Below the pieces are notes generated by a model. It worked only from the letters and a program-made list of their open reading frames with translations, was not told the origin of the DNA and ran no database searches. This document shows positions 51,296 through 60,734 of a DNA stretch of 64,000 nucleotides, in pieces. The DNA lies in assembly GCA_937886715.1 (NCBI GenBank), contig CAKZZD010000020.1, forward strand, positions 1-64,000, in the 5' to 3' direction. The first letter of the stretch is position 1, and each line of letters opens with the position of its first letter. This DNA is from an uncultured Bacteroidales bacterium. Its GTDB lineage: Bacteria > Bacteroidota > Bacteroidia > Bacteroidales > P3. The translations under genes and the position numbers were made by a program.

Positions 51296-52255
51296 ATGAC
51301 ACTCTTTTCCGTCATCATGCCACTCTACAACAAGGCGCCCTACGTCCGCAAGGCCGTGGAGAGCGTTGTGGGACAGACCTGTAGGGACTGGAAACTCATC
51401 GTGGTCGACGACGGCAGCACCGACGGCGGAGGCGATATCGTGACCTCAATTGCCGACCCTCGCATACGGCTGGTGCGACAGGAGAATGCTGGCGTGAGTG
51501 CCGCCCGCAACCGGGGAGTGGTGTTGTCCGGCGAGGCGGCCTTCAGGTCGCCATATATCTGCTTCCTCGACGCCGACGACTGGTGGGAGCCTACCTTCCT
51601 CGAGGAAATGGCCGTCCTCATAGAACGCCGCCCTGGCGCAGGCATCTACGGCACAAGCTACTGGATTGTCAAGAACGGTCGCAAGCGGCTGGCACCCATC
51701 GGAGTGGAAGAGGGATTCGCAGAAGGCGAGATCAACTACTGTCAGGTCTATGCACGTACACTCTGCATGCCGCTGACCAGCATCACGGTCTGCATACCCC
51801 GCAGGGTGTTCGACGAGACAGGGGGATTCCCCTTGGGCATCACCCTCGGCGAAGACTTCCTGCTTTGGCTGCGCATAGCCCTAACACACAAGACCGTAAT
51901 GCTGAACAAACCCCTTGCCAACTACAACCAGGACGTGGGCATCGCTCACCGCGGAACCCACCACCTGCACCCGCCTGAACGGCACATGCTGTGGCAACTT
52001 GGAGAATACGAGCCATTGGAGAAAAGTACCCCCGACTACAAGCAACTCATCGACAACCTCCGCACTTACAGCCTGATGAACTACCTGCTGGACCACCGCT
52101 ACCGCAATGCCGCACGCACCGAGCTGGCCAAGGTAGACTGGAGCCGCCAGCCCGCCATGACTCGCAGACTGTACCAACAGCCCGTCTGGGCACTCCAACT
52201 CAGGCAACACATACTGAAGACGGGTTCCCGCATCAAACAACACCTCAAACGATGA
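51296..52255 (+). CDS. Family 2 glycosyltransferase
   Basis: A 319-residue GT-A enzyme: FSVIMPLYNKAPYVRKAVESV, VDDGSTDGG (about 38), FLDADDWWEP with the DADD metal site (about 92-95) and ITLGEDFLLWLRIAL with the catalytic acid. GC-rich and compact, overlapping the next gene by 4 bp. Specificity unknown. Confidence 0.92.
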   Translation: MTLFSVIMPLYNKAPYVRKAVESVVGQTCRDWKLIVVDDGSTDGGGDIVTSIADPRIRLVRQENAGVSAARNRGVVLSGEAAFRSPYICFLDADDWWEPTFLEEMAVLIERRPGAGIYGTSYWIVKNGRKRLAPIGVEEGFAEGEINYCQVYARTLCMPLTSITVCIPRRVFDETGGFPLGITLGEDFLLWLRIALTHKTVMLNKPLANYNQDVGIAHRGTHHLHPPERHMLWQLGEYEPLEKSTPDYKQLIDNLRTYSLMNYLLDHRYRNAARTELAKVDWSRQPAMTRRLYQQPVWALQLRQHILKTGSRIKQHLKR

Positions 52256-53256
52256 AAGTCCTTATCGACCCTGAAGACGACATCCAATACATTAGTTTCT
52301 ACATCAAGGGACTCATCGACCGTTTTGGCCATTCGAGCGTGGCTTTCAACCTTCACGCCTTCTACGACCTGCCCACCAACGACCGCGCCACACGCACCAT
52401 GCGGTTCATCACGAAAGACGGCAGACGCGAAAGGCGCTATGTCATCGACACTAACGATAGCTACAAGATTAACGAAGCACTCTACGACTGGTGCGATGTC
52501 TACGGCAGCGTCAACACCAACCGGGCCAAGACCCCGGCAAACCAGCAGGACAAGCTTGTATCCCTCTGCCCGTCGTTCGCCATCCGCTACACCAATCCCC
52601 TTTGGGCATGGTTCTCAGCCACCCTGGGGGTGATTGGCACCAGCCGCCCAAAGCGAAAATACCTTGGCTGCTGGCGGAGGATGCTGCAACGTCCGCAACT
52701 GAAGGAATACACCCCGCATCAGGCGCTCGACAACTACATCTTCCACCTCTCCACCCTGTGGCAGAGCGACGAATGGAACCGCAACAACGAGGGCGTCAAC
52801 CTGCGCCGGGCCTATTTTATCAGGGCCTGCCGGACACTGAGTCCTGAGGTTACCTTCGAAGGAGGCCTCGCCGCCTCGCCCGGCAACCCCTCGGCCGCTC
52901 TGTTCTCCGACTGCCTCGCGGGACGTATACCCAGCCATGTATGCCTCGCCAATACCAAGGACTCCACCCTGGTATTCAACACCCCGGCCTATTGGGACTG
53001 CCACGGCTGGAAGCTTGGTGAATACATGGCCCTCGGCAAAGCCATCCTCTCCACCCCCCTGTCCAACGACCTGCCCGCCCCACTGATTCACGGCAAACAC
53101 ATCCACATCACAGGCGCCACACAGGAGGAAATGGCCGACTCCATGAAGTACATCCTTTCGAACAAAGAATACAGGCACCAACTGGAGGCCAACATCTACG
53201 ACTACTGGCAGCACTACGGCACTCCAGACGCCTCGCTGAAACTATTAGGAATATGA
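52252..53256 (+). CDS. Putative GT-B glycosyltransferase
   Basis: A 334-residue protein of uncertain family. The C-terminal part reads like a GT4-type donor-binding region: CHGWKLGEYMALGKAILSTPLSNDLPAPLIHGKHI (from about residue 244), with a GE-x-x-ALG motif. The N-terminal half has no obvious motif. ATG 52252 overlaps the stop of the GT2 gene; the longer upstream frame would run through that gene. Similar proteins occur in Bacteroidota capsule loci. Confidence 0.65.
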   Translation: MKVLIDPEDDIQYISFYIKGLIDRFGHSSVAFNLHAFYDLPTNDRATRTMRFITKDGRRERRYVIDTNDSYKINEALYDWCDVYGSVNTNRAKTPANQQDKLVSLCPSFAIRYTNPLWAWFSATLGVIGTSRPKRKYLGCWRRMLQRPQLKEYTPHQALDNYIFHLSTLWQSDEWNRNNEGVNLRRAYFIRACRTLSPEVTFEGGLAASPGNPSAALFSDCLAGRIPSHVCLANTKDSTLVFNTPAYWDCHGWKLGEYMALGKAILSTPLSNDLPAPLIHGKHIHITGATQEEMADSMKYILSNKEYRHQLEANIYDYWQHYGTPDASLKLLGI

Positions 53257-53975
53257 TACCCAAAACAATACATTACTGTTGGTTTGGCCGTGGCGAGATG
53301 CCGCAGCTGGCCAAGGACTGCATCGCCTCGTGGCACCGGCACATGCCCGACTGGCACTACAAGCTCTGGAACGAGGACAACTTCGACGTCGACAGCATCC
53401 CTTACACCAAAGAAGCCTACGCCGCCGGGAAATACGCCTTCGTGACCGACTATGTGCGCCTCTACGCCCTCAGCACCGAGGGCGGCGTGTACATGGACAC
53501 CGACGTGGAGATACTGAAACCCCTCGACGACCTGCTGCACCTGAAAGCATTCACCGGATACGAAGGAAGTAAGCACAAACCGCCCGTCACAGGACTGATG
53601 GCAAGTGAACCTGATGGAGAATGGGTGACTGAGCAACTTAATGATTACGTCGACGTTCATTTTATAAAGGATGATGGCTCCATGGATACCACCACCAACA
53701 CCCAACGTATTTCTCGTATTATGATGTCACATGGATTTATACCCGATGGGACATTGAAACAATACAAAGACCTGACCGTTTTCCCGACGGATTATTTTTG
53801 CCCACACCAAACCACAGGCGAATACCTTAGAACAGAAAACACATACTGTGACCATCATTTCATGGGTTCATGGAACGACATGAAAGGGAGTGGAATGACA
53901 GGGCTTATCAGGAAAATGATCGGCTCGAAAGGAATGATTTCCCTGATAAAACTGAAACGTAAAATAATAGGGTAA
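53253..53975 (+). CDS. GT32-family capsular glycosyltransferase
   Basis: A 240-residue protein beginning MIPKTIHYCWFGRGEMP, then SWHRHMPDWHYKLWNEDN and DYVRLYALSTEGGVYMDTDVEI with the DxD metal site (about 89-91). This is the Gly_transf_sug/OCH1-like (GT32) fold, used for mannose or galactose transfer in many capsules. Codon use becomes more AT-rich after about 53570, halfway through the gene. Confidence 0.9.
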   Translation: MIPKTIHYCWFGRGEMPQLAKDCIASWHRHMPDWHYKLWNEDNFDVDSIPYTKEAYAAGKYAFVTDYVRLYALSTEGGVYMDTDVEILKPLDDLLHLKAFTGYEGSKHKPPVTGLMASEPDGEWVTEQLNDYVDVHFIKDDGSMDTTTNTQRISRIMMSHGFIPDGTLKQYKDLTVFPTDYFCPHQTTGEYLRTENTYCDHHFMGSWNDMKGSGMTGLIRKMIGSKGMISLIKLKRKIIG

Positions 53976-53981
53976 ACAACC

Positions 53982-55385
53982 ATGATACAATATCTGCCTA
54001 AAAAAATATCGCAAACGGCAATATACCTTTACTTGGCGCTGCTGACTGCAGTGACATTGTTTTTCATGAACTATGCCATGTCGATCACCTACATTGTCAT
54101 GGGCATCATGTGGGTAGTGGGATTTTTCATGTTGAGCTCATTCTTCAGTCAGCAGTGGCTGGATATCCCAAGAAAAGCATTCATAAGAAATGTCTTTCTG
54201 ATGGCTCTCGGGCTGAGAGTGGCATGGCTGATTTTCAGCTATTTCTACTATATCGCCAAAACAGGAAGTCCTTTTGAATTTTCGGCGGGCGACTCTATAT
54301 GGTACTACGAAGAGAGTATCGCAAACCAGCATGCCCATTTGGCTGATATTTGGAAATATCTTTTCGTAACGGCAAGTACTGTTTCCGACTCAGGATACGT
54401 TTTCTACCTATCTCTATTAAGCAAAATCACAGGCGAGAGCATTATCCTACCAAGATTTGTCAACACTTTGTTCAGTGCTTGGACCTGTACTCTCATCTAC
54501 CGTGTGGCCTCAAGAAATATCGGAGAAGAAGGGGGAAGATTGGCCGCTTTGTTTGCCTGCTTCATGCCAAACTTGATATTCTATTGTGGGCTGCACCTGA
54601 AGGAGACCCTAATGGTTTTTCTGACAGTTGCTTTTCTTGAACGTACCGATTATCTTCTACGAAGCAAGAAATACAATATTTTTACCATCGCCGTTCCTGC
54701 TCTATTAGCCATTACGCTATTCACATTCCGTACGGTTCTTGGGGCCGCCGCAGTTTTCTCTTTTATCACTGCACTGGTATTTACCAACAGCTCAATCATA
54801 GGGCGAGGAAAACGTATAATGCTCATCGGATGGGGATTGTTGGCAATCCTCACTATTAGTGGAGGCACTATCATCAATGAACTTGAATCCTCGTGGGTGG
54901 ACAAAGACACCAATCAGATTGACAAAAGAAATACACAAACAGCCCGCGGTAGCCAGTGGGCAAAATATGCTACCGGAACAGTGATGGCACCTTTGATGTT
55001 TGTGCTCCCGTTCCCCACGATGATCGACGTGGACCAGCAATACACACAACAAATGCTTCACGGAGGAAACTACGTGCGTAACTTCCTTGGCGGCTTTGTG
55101 CTCCTTGCCGTGTTCAGTGCCCTGTTTATCACCAAAAACTGGCGTAATCTTTCGCTTCTTGGTTCATTTGTCATTGCCTACTTGGGCATCGTCTCGACCA
55201 GCGGTTTCGCCAACTCGGAACGCTTCCTATTGCCAGGTTTGCCCATTCTGCTCATCATGGCCGCCTACGGCGTGACTTTGCTCACAGAAAAAAACTACCG
55301 TTTCATCAAAATATGGTATTGGATAGTCCCCATCATGGCTTTTGGCTGGGCCGTGTTCAAGCTTGGCTCACGCGGCCTATTATAA
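53982..55385 (+). CDS. Polytopic membrane protein, polymerase- or GT39/83-like
   Basis: A 467-residue protein with about ten to eleven membrane segments. A loop with LPRFVNTLFSAWTCTLIYRVASRN and FACFMPNLIFYCGLHLKETLMVFL resembles GT39/ArnT-like lipid-linked sugar transferases and some Wzy-type polymerases. No signature residue settles the choice. The locus has an ABC exporter, so a Wzy would be unexpected unless a second route exists; a membrane transferase decorating the glycan is an alternative. Confidence 0.6.
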   Translation: MIQYLPKKISQTAIYLYLALLTAVTLFFMNYAMSITYIVMGIMWVVGFFMLSSFFSQQWLDIPRKAFIRNVFLMALGLRVAWLIFSYFYYIAKTGSPFEFSAGDSIWYYEESIANQHAHLADIWKYLFVTASTVSDSGYVFYLSLLSKITGESIILPRFVNTLFSAWTCTLIYRVASRNIGEEGGRLAALFACFMPNLIFYCGLHLKETLMVFLTVAFLERTDYLLRSKKYNIFTIAVPALLAITLFTFRTVLGAAAVFSFITALVFTNSSIIGRGKRIMLIGWGLLAILTISGGTIINELESSWVDKDTNQIDKRNTQTARGSQWAKYATGTVMAPLMFVLPFPTMIDVDQQYTQQMLHGGNYVRNFLGGFVLLAVFSALFITKNWRNLSLLGSFVIAYLGIVSTSGFANSERFLLPGLPILLIMAAYGVTLLTEKNYRFIKIWYWIVPIMAFGWAVFKLGSRGLL

Positions 55386-55386
55386 T

Positions 55387-55442
55387 TCTAATCAGATTTA
55401 TCACAAATGATTCTTTTATAATCTTTTACAATTTGATTGAGA
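55387..55442. repeat. Degraded gene-less copy of the cassette-2 repeat
   Basis: The right arm (55412-55442) differs at only two positions from the complement of the left arm at 43904-43934. The left arm (55387-55399) is short and imperfect. It follows the membrane-protein stop codon by one base, in a 129-bp gap. Confidence 0.65.
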
Positions 55443-55514
55443 AGAAACAAAACGACTCAGAATGACTTCTTCGTGCTTTCTTCCCTATTCTTTTAGTTCT
55501 GATTGTGATATAGA

Positions 55515-56522
55515 ATGAAGATTCTATTGATATGCAACTATAAACCTGGCGTGGGAGGTATCTCCGGTCAGGTAGAGCTCCTTCAGAAGCATCTGCATAA
55601 AGAGGGGCATACTGCTGACATTTTCACCACAAAAGGCTCTGCTTTTTGGCGGATGGGGCTTCTCTCCAGATTGCGCAAGGAGGCAAAGCCTTACAATGTC
55701 CTGCACATCCACTGCTGCTCCGGATGGGGATTCCTGCCTGCAGTTGTGGGAGTCATGGTGGCGCGTAGGCTCAAGAAACAATGCGTGCTCACCTATCACG
55801 GCGGTGGCGGCGAAAAGTTTTTCGACAAGCACCCGAAACTGGTGCACCATTTCCTCACCCGCACAAATGCCAACATCGTACTTTCAGGCTTCTTAGCTGG
55901 AGTCTTTGAAAAACACAGTATTCCTGCCGTCACTATCCCCAATATTTTAGACCTCAACGACAACCTGTTCCGCCAACGCGATGCGTTGAATCCCAAATAT
56001 ATATGCACTCGCGCACACGAACCATTATACAACATTCCCTGCATCCTTAAAGCCTTCCAAATAGTACAATCGGCACGTCCAGATGCCACTTTGACCTTGG
56101 TGGGCGACGGCAGCGAACACGAGAACCTCGTCCAAATGTCTGAAGAACTTGGCTTACAGAACGTCACATTCACAGGAAGAGTCGACAACAAAGACATCTT
56201 CTCCTACCTCGACAAGGCCGACATTCTGCTTTCATCTCCACGAGTGGACAATATGCCCGTGTCGCTCTTGGAAGCAATGAATGCAGGTCTGCTGGTGATA
56301 TCCAGCAATGTAGGAGGGGTACCCTACATGATCAAAAACGGCAACACAGGCCTACTCTTCGAAAGTGACAACCCTGCAGAGCTGTCCAACAAAATGCTTT
56401 GGGCACTCGACAACCAGAACATCGCCCTTACCATCATTCGACAAGCACACAGAAAAGTCGATGACTACCGCTGGGAAAACATAAAAGACTCTCTATATCA
56501 AATCTATGGCATTCTTTCATGA
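55515..56522 (+). CDS. Family 4 glycosyltransferase
   Basis: A 335-residue GT-B enzyme: KPGVGGISGQVELLQKHLHKEGH (glycine-rich acceptor-side loop, about 11-33), LTLVGDGSEHENL and VDNMPVSLLEAMNAGLLVISSNVGGVP (from about residue 240), in which the usual E-x7-E appears as the LEAMN region. Specificity unknown. Overlaps the CapK-like gene by 17 bp. Confidence 0.92.
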   Translation: MKILLICNYKPGVGGISGQVELLQKHLHKEGHTADIFTTKGSAFWRMGLLSRLRKEAKPYNVLHIHCCSGWGFLPAVVGVMVARRLKKQCVLTYHGGGGEKFFDKHPKLVHHFLTRTNANIVLSGFLAGVFEKHSIPAVTIPNILDLNDNLFRQRDALNPKYICTRAHEPLYNIPCILKAFQIVQSARPDATLTLVGDGSEHENLVQMSEELGLQNVTFTGRVDNKDIFSYLDKADILLSSPRVDNMPVSLLEAMNAGLLVISSNVGGVPYMIKNGNTGLLFESDNPAELSNKMLWALDNQNIALTIIRQAHRKVDDYRWENIKDSLYQIYGILS

Positions 56523-57786
56523 ACATATCATCTTGCCTTTGAGCGACCTGATGAAAGGCGAACAGGTACACAAGTATCTGAGGCTGTTGCGCGAGGCTGA
56601 GTCATGGTCCCCTGCACAAATGCACGACTTTCAGCAGCAACGGCTTCGTGAACTGATCGCCTACGCATCCAAACAGGTGCCATACTATCAGGATTGGTTT
56701 TCGAGTCAACACCTTGACCCCAATACAGTCGCCCTTGACCAATTGCCGATTGTTTCGAAGCATATCATGCGGAAGGAAGGAATCGAACGTTTCACAGCAG
56801 AGCATTTCCCGGAGAAAGAACGAATCCAGGCCAGGTCGAGCGGCTCTACCGGCGAGCCTTTCTCCTTCTACATCTCCAAATTGTCCAACTCCGTGAACAC
56901 CGCAGCCAAGTTGCGCACTTGGTATCAGGCGGGCTACCGACTCGGCGACCGCTACATGAAAATTGCAAATGCCAAACGGCCCAACAAGCTAAAACAACTG
57001 CAAGACTGGTCGAATAATTGCATTTACATTCCCTTCTATTCCATTACAGAAGCCAATATTAGAACAATCCTTGAGAGAATCGAATTCTCTCAACCAAAAT
57101 TCATACGGTCCTACCCAAGTCCTCTTTACATTTTGGCCCGATATCGCAAAAACCATCCCGAGTACACTTTCAGCCCTCGCCACATCATGACCACCGGCTC
57201 AACCCTTCCTGCAGCATATCGGATGGAGATAGAAAAAGCTTTCGGCTGCGACATCATCGACTCCTACAGCTGTGAAGGCAACCCCAACACATACGAAACA
57301 ACAGACCACAACGGATATCACACGACCGACTATTACGGTATTGTAGAGATACTTGACAACAACAACAACCCTGTAACCAATGGTATCGGCCGTGTGGTCA
57401 GCACCGATCTTTGGAATTTTGCCCATCCTTTCATCCGATATGACACGCAAGATTTGGTTGAGGTTCAAAATGGAGCTATCACGAGAATCATCGGTCGACA
57501 AAGCGATGTTTTTATTAAAGGCAATGGAGCCATATATACCGTGCATAATTTCAGCCACTACTTCCTCCATGAAATAATTGGTGTTGATAATTATCAAATT
57601 CGTTTGCATAACGACAAATCATTAACAATACTTTTGGTAACCAACCATCATTTCAACGCCGAATGCATTAATGAAATTACTAATCATTGGAGTCAACTGC
57701 TTTCGACGCAAGTGAATGTCCTGATAACGGATAATATTCCATTAATGAAAAACAATAAATACTTAACTATTGTTAAAGACCGATGA
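56506..57786 (+). CDS. CapK/PaaK-like adenylate-forming enzyme
   Basis: A 426-residue protein of the phenylacetate-CoA ligase-like family found in capsule loci as CapK. ARSSGSTGEPFSFY (about residues 109-122) is the ATP/AMP-binding loop; HIMTTGSTLPAAYR, DSYSCEGNPNTYE and HPFIRYDTQDLVEV follow in family order. It probably activates an acid, perhaps an amino acid or fatty acid, for attachment to the glycan; the following FemAB-like fragment would be a transferase. A remnant of a second copy lies at 58229. Confidence 0.85.
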   Translation: MAFFHEHIILPLSDLMKGEQVHKYLRLLREAESWSPAQMHDFQQQRLRELIAYASKQVPYYQDWFSSQHLDPNTVALDQLPIVSKHIMRKEGIERFTAEHFPEKERIQARSSGSTGEPFSFYISKLSNSVNTAAKLRTWYQAGYRLGDRYMKIANAKRPNKLKQLQDWSNNCIYIPFYSITEANIRTILERIEFSQPKFIRSYPSPLYILARYRKNHPEYTFSPRHIMTTGSTLPAAYRMEIEKAFGCDIIDSYSCEGNPNTYETTDHNGYHTTDYYGIVEILDNNNNPVTNGIGRVVSTDLWNFAHPFIRYDTQDLVEVQNGAITRIIGRQSDVFIKGNGAIYTVHNFSHYFLHEIIGVDNYQIRLHNDKSLTILLVTNHHFNAECINEITNHWSQLLSTQVNVLITDNIPLMKNNKYLTIVKDR

Positions 57787-58322
57787 CAATCATAACAAAA
57801 TTTGATCAGATTGATTGTTCAGCTTGGGACCAACTGGTTGAAAACTCACCGGTATCCTCATGGTTCCAAACCAGAGAAGCATACAACTTTTTCGACAGTC
57901 TCAATTTTGCTGAATCTTTTGTAGTTGCAGTACAGGAAAATGATATATTACAAGGAGTCACTGTAGGATATATTCAATGTGACGGTTCCCTGCTAAAACA
58001 AAGATTGTCTCGCAGAGCCATTATTACCGGAGGCCCTTTGTTATCAGCACAAATCTCAAAGAGACAGTTAACAAGCATGCTTCTTGCGGTAAAAGAACTA
58101 CTCAATACACATCACTGCATCTACATTGAAACAAGGAATCTTAACGATTATTCTTATTGGCGAAATGTATTCGAAAAATGTGGATTCAAATATGTTCCAC
58201 ATTATAATTTCCATATCACTTCGTTGGTTTCTTCCAGGAAAACGACCGACCCATACGGCAATCGGTCATCGCCTATCAGGTGGTCAAGCATAGAGACGGA
58301 TCCATCACCTTCCGCCTTGTAG
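57783..58322 (+). CDS. Truncated FemAB/GNAT-like aminoacyl transferase
   Basis: An intact frame of 179 residues. Residues 1-145 resemble the first half of FemAB-type peptidyltransferases in exopolysaccharide loci (WFQTREAYNFFDSLN, RRAIITGGPLL, IETRNLNDYSYWRNVFEKCGF). Full-length members have about 330 residues. After about 58225 the frame reads nonsense (SSRKTTDPYGNRSS), because the DNA there is the 3' end of a capK-like gene in another frame. It therefore looks broken by recombination and is probably inactive. Confidence 0.65.
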   Translation: MTIITKFDQIDCSAWDQLVENSPVSSWFQTREAYNFFDSLNFAESFVVAVQENDILQGVTVGYIQCDGSLLKQRLSRRAIITGGPLLSAQISKRQLTSMLLAVKELLNTHHCIYIETRNLNDYSYWRNVFEKCGFKYVPHYNFHITSLVSSRKTTDPYGNRSSPIRWSSIETDPSPSAL

Positions 58323-58465
58323 TCAACGACCAGTATAATACTGATATTGAGCACTACATCATCAACTTCTGGCAACAGCAACTCAACTAACCTATCACGA
58401 TCGAAATTGTCAACGATATTCCCCTTATGCAGAATAACAAACGTCTCACCATAGTAGAAGATTAA
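58229..58465 (+). pseudogene. 3' remnant of a second CapK-like gene
   Basis: In the frame of 58229 the DNA encodes FFQENDRPIRQS, then ITFRLVVNDQYNT and IPLMQNNKRLTIVED before TAA at 58463-58465. This parallels the C-terminus of the intact CapK-like protein (LTILLVTNHHFNA, IPLMKNNKYLTIVKD). A TAA at 58388-58390 interrupts it. It is joined directly to the FemAB-like fragment. Confidence 0.8.
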
Positions 58466-58468
58466 CCC

Positions 58469-58966
58469 ATGCCAAGCAGAGAGATACTCGAATATCACGG
58501 GCTATATACTCCTCTGGGGAGGATAAAATACACCCTCATCCAATTGTGGCGTTTCAGCCTCTCACGTCTTGCTTTTTTCATCCCTTTCAAGGGTTGGCGA
58601 GCCACCTTGTACCGCTGGAGCGGCATACATATTGGCAAACGCGTTTACATCGGACATGATATGCTTTTCGACCGTGCATTCCCAGAACAAATCACCATTG
58701 GTGACGACACTGCCATTGGCGACCGGTGCACCATCACCGCCCATGGATGCATCCCGACACAAACACCTCTGAAAGAAATATATCCACTTGAGGTAAAACC
58801 TGTCAACATCGGCAATCGCGTGTGGATAATGCCCAACGTGACAATCATCTATGGCGTGACCATAGGCGACGAAGCCGTCGTAGCCACAGGTGCTGTAGTA
58901 ACACGTGATGTACCCCCTCGCACGTTGGTCGCAGGCATCCCCGCCAAAGTTATCAAACAACTATGA
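58469..58966 (+). CDS. Left-handed beta-helix acyltransferase (WcaF-like)
   Basis: A 165-residue hexapeptide-repeat acyltransferase. IHIGKRVYIGHDMLF, ITIGDDTAIGDRCTITAHG (with the catalytic histidine, about residue 91) and the closing TGAVVTRDVPPRTLVAGIPAKVIK are standard. Likely transfers acetyl to a sugar of this polysaccharide. Overlaps the next gene by 4 bp. Confidence 0.92.
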   Translation: MPSREILEYHGLYTPLGRIKYTLIQLWRFSLSRLAFFIPFKGWRATLYRWSGIHIGKRVYIGHDMLFDRAFPEQITIGDDTAIGDRCTITAHGCIPTQTPLKEIYPLEVKPVNIGNRVWIMPNVTIIYGVTIGDEAVVATGAVVTRDVPPRTLVAGIPAKVIKQL

Positions 58967-59997
58967 AAGTTCTTTTCCAACTGGGACATCCCGCCCATTT
59001 TCACCTGTTCAAAAACACCATCGCCGACCTGCAGCATGATGGGATTCAAACCTATATCCTCATCCGAAAAAAAGACATCCTTGAAGATTTGTTGAAACAA
59101 TCAGCGATGCCCTATGTAAACATCCTTCCAAGTGGGAAAAAATCTGTCTTTACCTTGATGCTGAGATTGTGGCGAGTATTCCGCTTCACTATCACACATC
59201 ATGTCGACGTCCTCGTCGGATCCACCCCCGAGGTGGCACAGGTAGCATGGTTGCTCAGACGTCGCTCGGTGATTCTGGCCGAAGACGATGCTGCCATCGT
59301 CCCTCAATTCATCAAAGCGGTGAAACCTTTTGTCGACAACTACCTGTCCCCTGTCTCGTGCAACAACGGCCCCCTTGAATCAGCCACCACCCACTACGAG
59401 GGATTTCATAAACTGGCGTACCTTCACCCCTCACGATTCTCTCCTGACCCAGCTGTAGTAGACAAATACTTCCCCCACAATAGCACATTTTTCCTGCTTC
59501 GATTTGCCAAACTGAATGCCTACCACGACGTGAGTGCCGATGCCCACGGCATCAACGACAGCATAGCGCAAAAACTCATACAGATACTTTCCCCTCATGG
59601 CACAGTATTCATCTCTTCAGAGCGTGAACTGAGTCCCTATCTGGAACAATACAGACTCAAAATCAATCCCTTGGACATTCACCACATCATGGCTTTTGCC
59701 GCCCTGTATATAGGCGACAGCCAAAGCATGGCAGTAGAAGCCGCCATGTTAGGCACGCCATCTATCCGTTTCAACGACTTCGCTGGCCGCATCGGCGTGT
59801 TGGAAGAATTGGAAAAAAAATACAAATTGACCATTGGAATTCCTTCCAATGACACACCATTGCTATACCAAACTATTGAAAGCATGGTCGATACAGACAA
59901 TCTTAAAGAATTGTTCCAGGCTAGAAGAAAAAAGATGCTGGAAGACAAAATAGATGTGGCCACCTACATCACAAACTTTATCGAAAATTTAAAATGA
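58963..59997 (+). CDS. DUF354 family protein
   Basis: A 344-residue protein starting MKVLFQLGHPAHFHLFKNTI, the DUF354 hallmark (GHPAHVH-type), with a GT-B-like layout and a C-terminal GDSQSMAVEAAMLGTPSIRFND segment like the donor site of epimerases and transferases. Function unproven. In many Bacteroidota capsule loci it precedes a deacetylase-like gene and a WbpI/WecB-like epimerase, as it does here. Confidence 0.9.
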   Translation: MKVLFQLGHPAHFHLFKNTIADLQHDGIQTYILIRKKDILEDLLKQSAMPYVNILPSGKKSVFTLMLRLWRVFRFTITHHVDVLVGSTPEVAQVAWLLRRRSVILAEDDAAIVPQFIKAVKPFVDNYLSPVSCNNGPLESATTHYEGFHKLAYLHPSRFSPDPAVVDKYFPHNSTFFLLRFAKLNAYHDVSADAHGINDSIAQKLIQILSPHGTVFISSERELSPYLEQYRLKINPLDIHHIMAFAALYIGDSQSMAVEAAMLGTPSIRFNDFAGRIGVLEELEKKYKLTIGIPSNDTPLLYQTIESMVDTDNLKELFQARRKKMLEDKIDVATYITNFIENLK

Positions 59998-60734
59998 TGG
60001 ACTTCACCATCGAGAAATATCGCGCGCTGCTGATGGCACTGCAGAAGCACTCCTGCTTCTGTATCAGACATGATGTGGATCTGCGACCAAGCTACTCGCT
60101 GCGTGTCGCACAAGTAGAGTCATCCATGAAAATGACCTCCACCTATTATTTCCGAACAGTTCCCGAAAGCTACGACGAAAATATCATCCAACAGATTGTT
60201 TCCTTGGGACATAAAGCAGGCTACCACTACGAATGCCTGACAACATGCCACGGGGATATGGAAGCTGCATACAAAGACTTCTGCAACAATTTGGAAAAAT
60301 TACGAAAGGTGGTACCCATCGATGCTGCTTGTGCCCACGGCAGCCCCAGATCACCCTACGACAGCCAAGATCTCTGGAAAAGATACTCTTACCGAGAATT
60401 AGGCATCACTCACGAGTCAATGATCGACACCGATTTTTCGCAAACGCTATATCTGACCGACACCGGTCGGAGATGGGACGGATGGCGCGTCAGCGTCAGA
60501 GACAAGGTGCCTCAATATCAGGAGGAATGGATAGCAAAAGGTCTGGCATTTCACTCTACCGACGACATCATCCGCGCACTCAACAATCCTCAGCACCCCA
60601 TCCACCAATACAAACTGCTCGTCAACACCCACCCCCAACGCTGGATGCCATTCGGCATCAGGTGGATATACGAAGCCGTGGGTCAAAACTTGAAAAACAT
60701 CGTAAAAAGAATCATCGTATGCTCAAAATCTTGA
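59994..60734 (+). CDS. Polysaccharide-deacetylase-like protein
   Basis: A 246-residue protein with CIRHDVDLRPSYSLR (about residues 22-36), HKAGYHYECL and AHGSPRSPYD, and a late LLVNTHPQRW. The RHDVD and HYE motifs take the place of the classical NodB motifs in this capsule-locus subfamily. It may act on an amino sugar; the function is unproven. Overlaps DUF354 by 4 bp and the WbpI-like gene by 16 bp. Confidence 0.8.
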   Translation: MMDFTIEKYRALLMALQKHSCFCIRHDVDLRPSYSLRVAQVESSMKMTSTYYFRTVPESYDENIIQQIVSLGHKAGYHYECLTTCHGDMEAAYKDFCNNLEKLRKVVPIDAACAHGSPRSPYDSQDLWKRYSYRELGITHESMIDTDFSQTLYLTDTGRRWDGWRVSVRDKVPQYQEEWIAKGLAFHSTDDIIRALNNPQHPIHQYKLLVNTHPQRWMPFGIRWIYEAVGQNLKNIVKRIIVCSKS

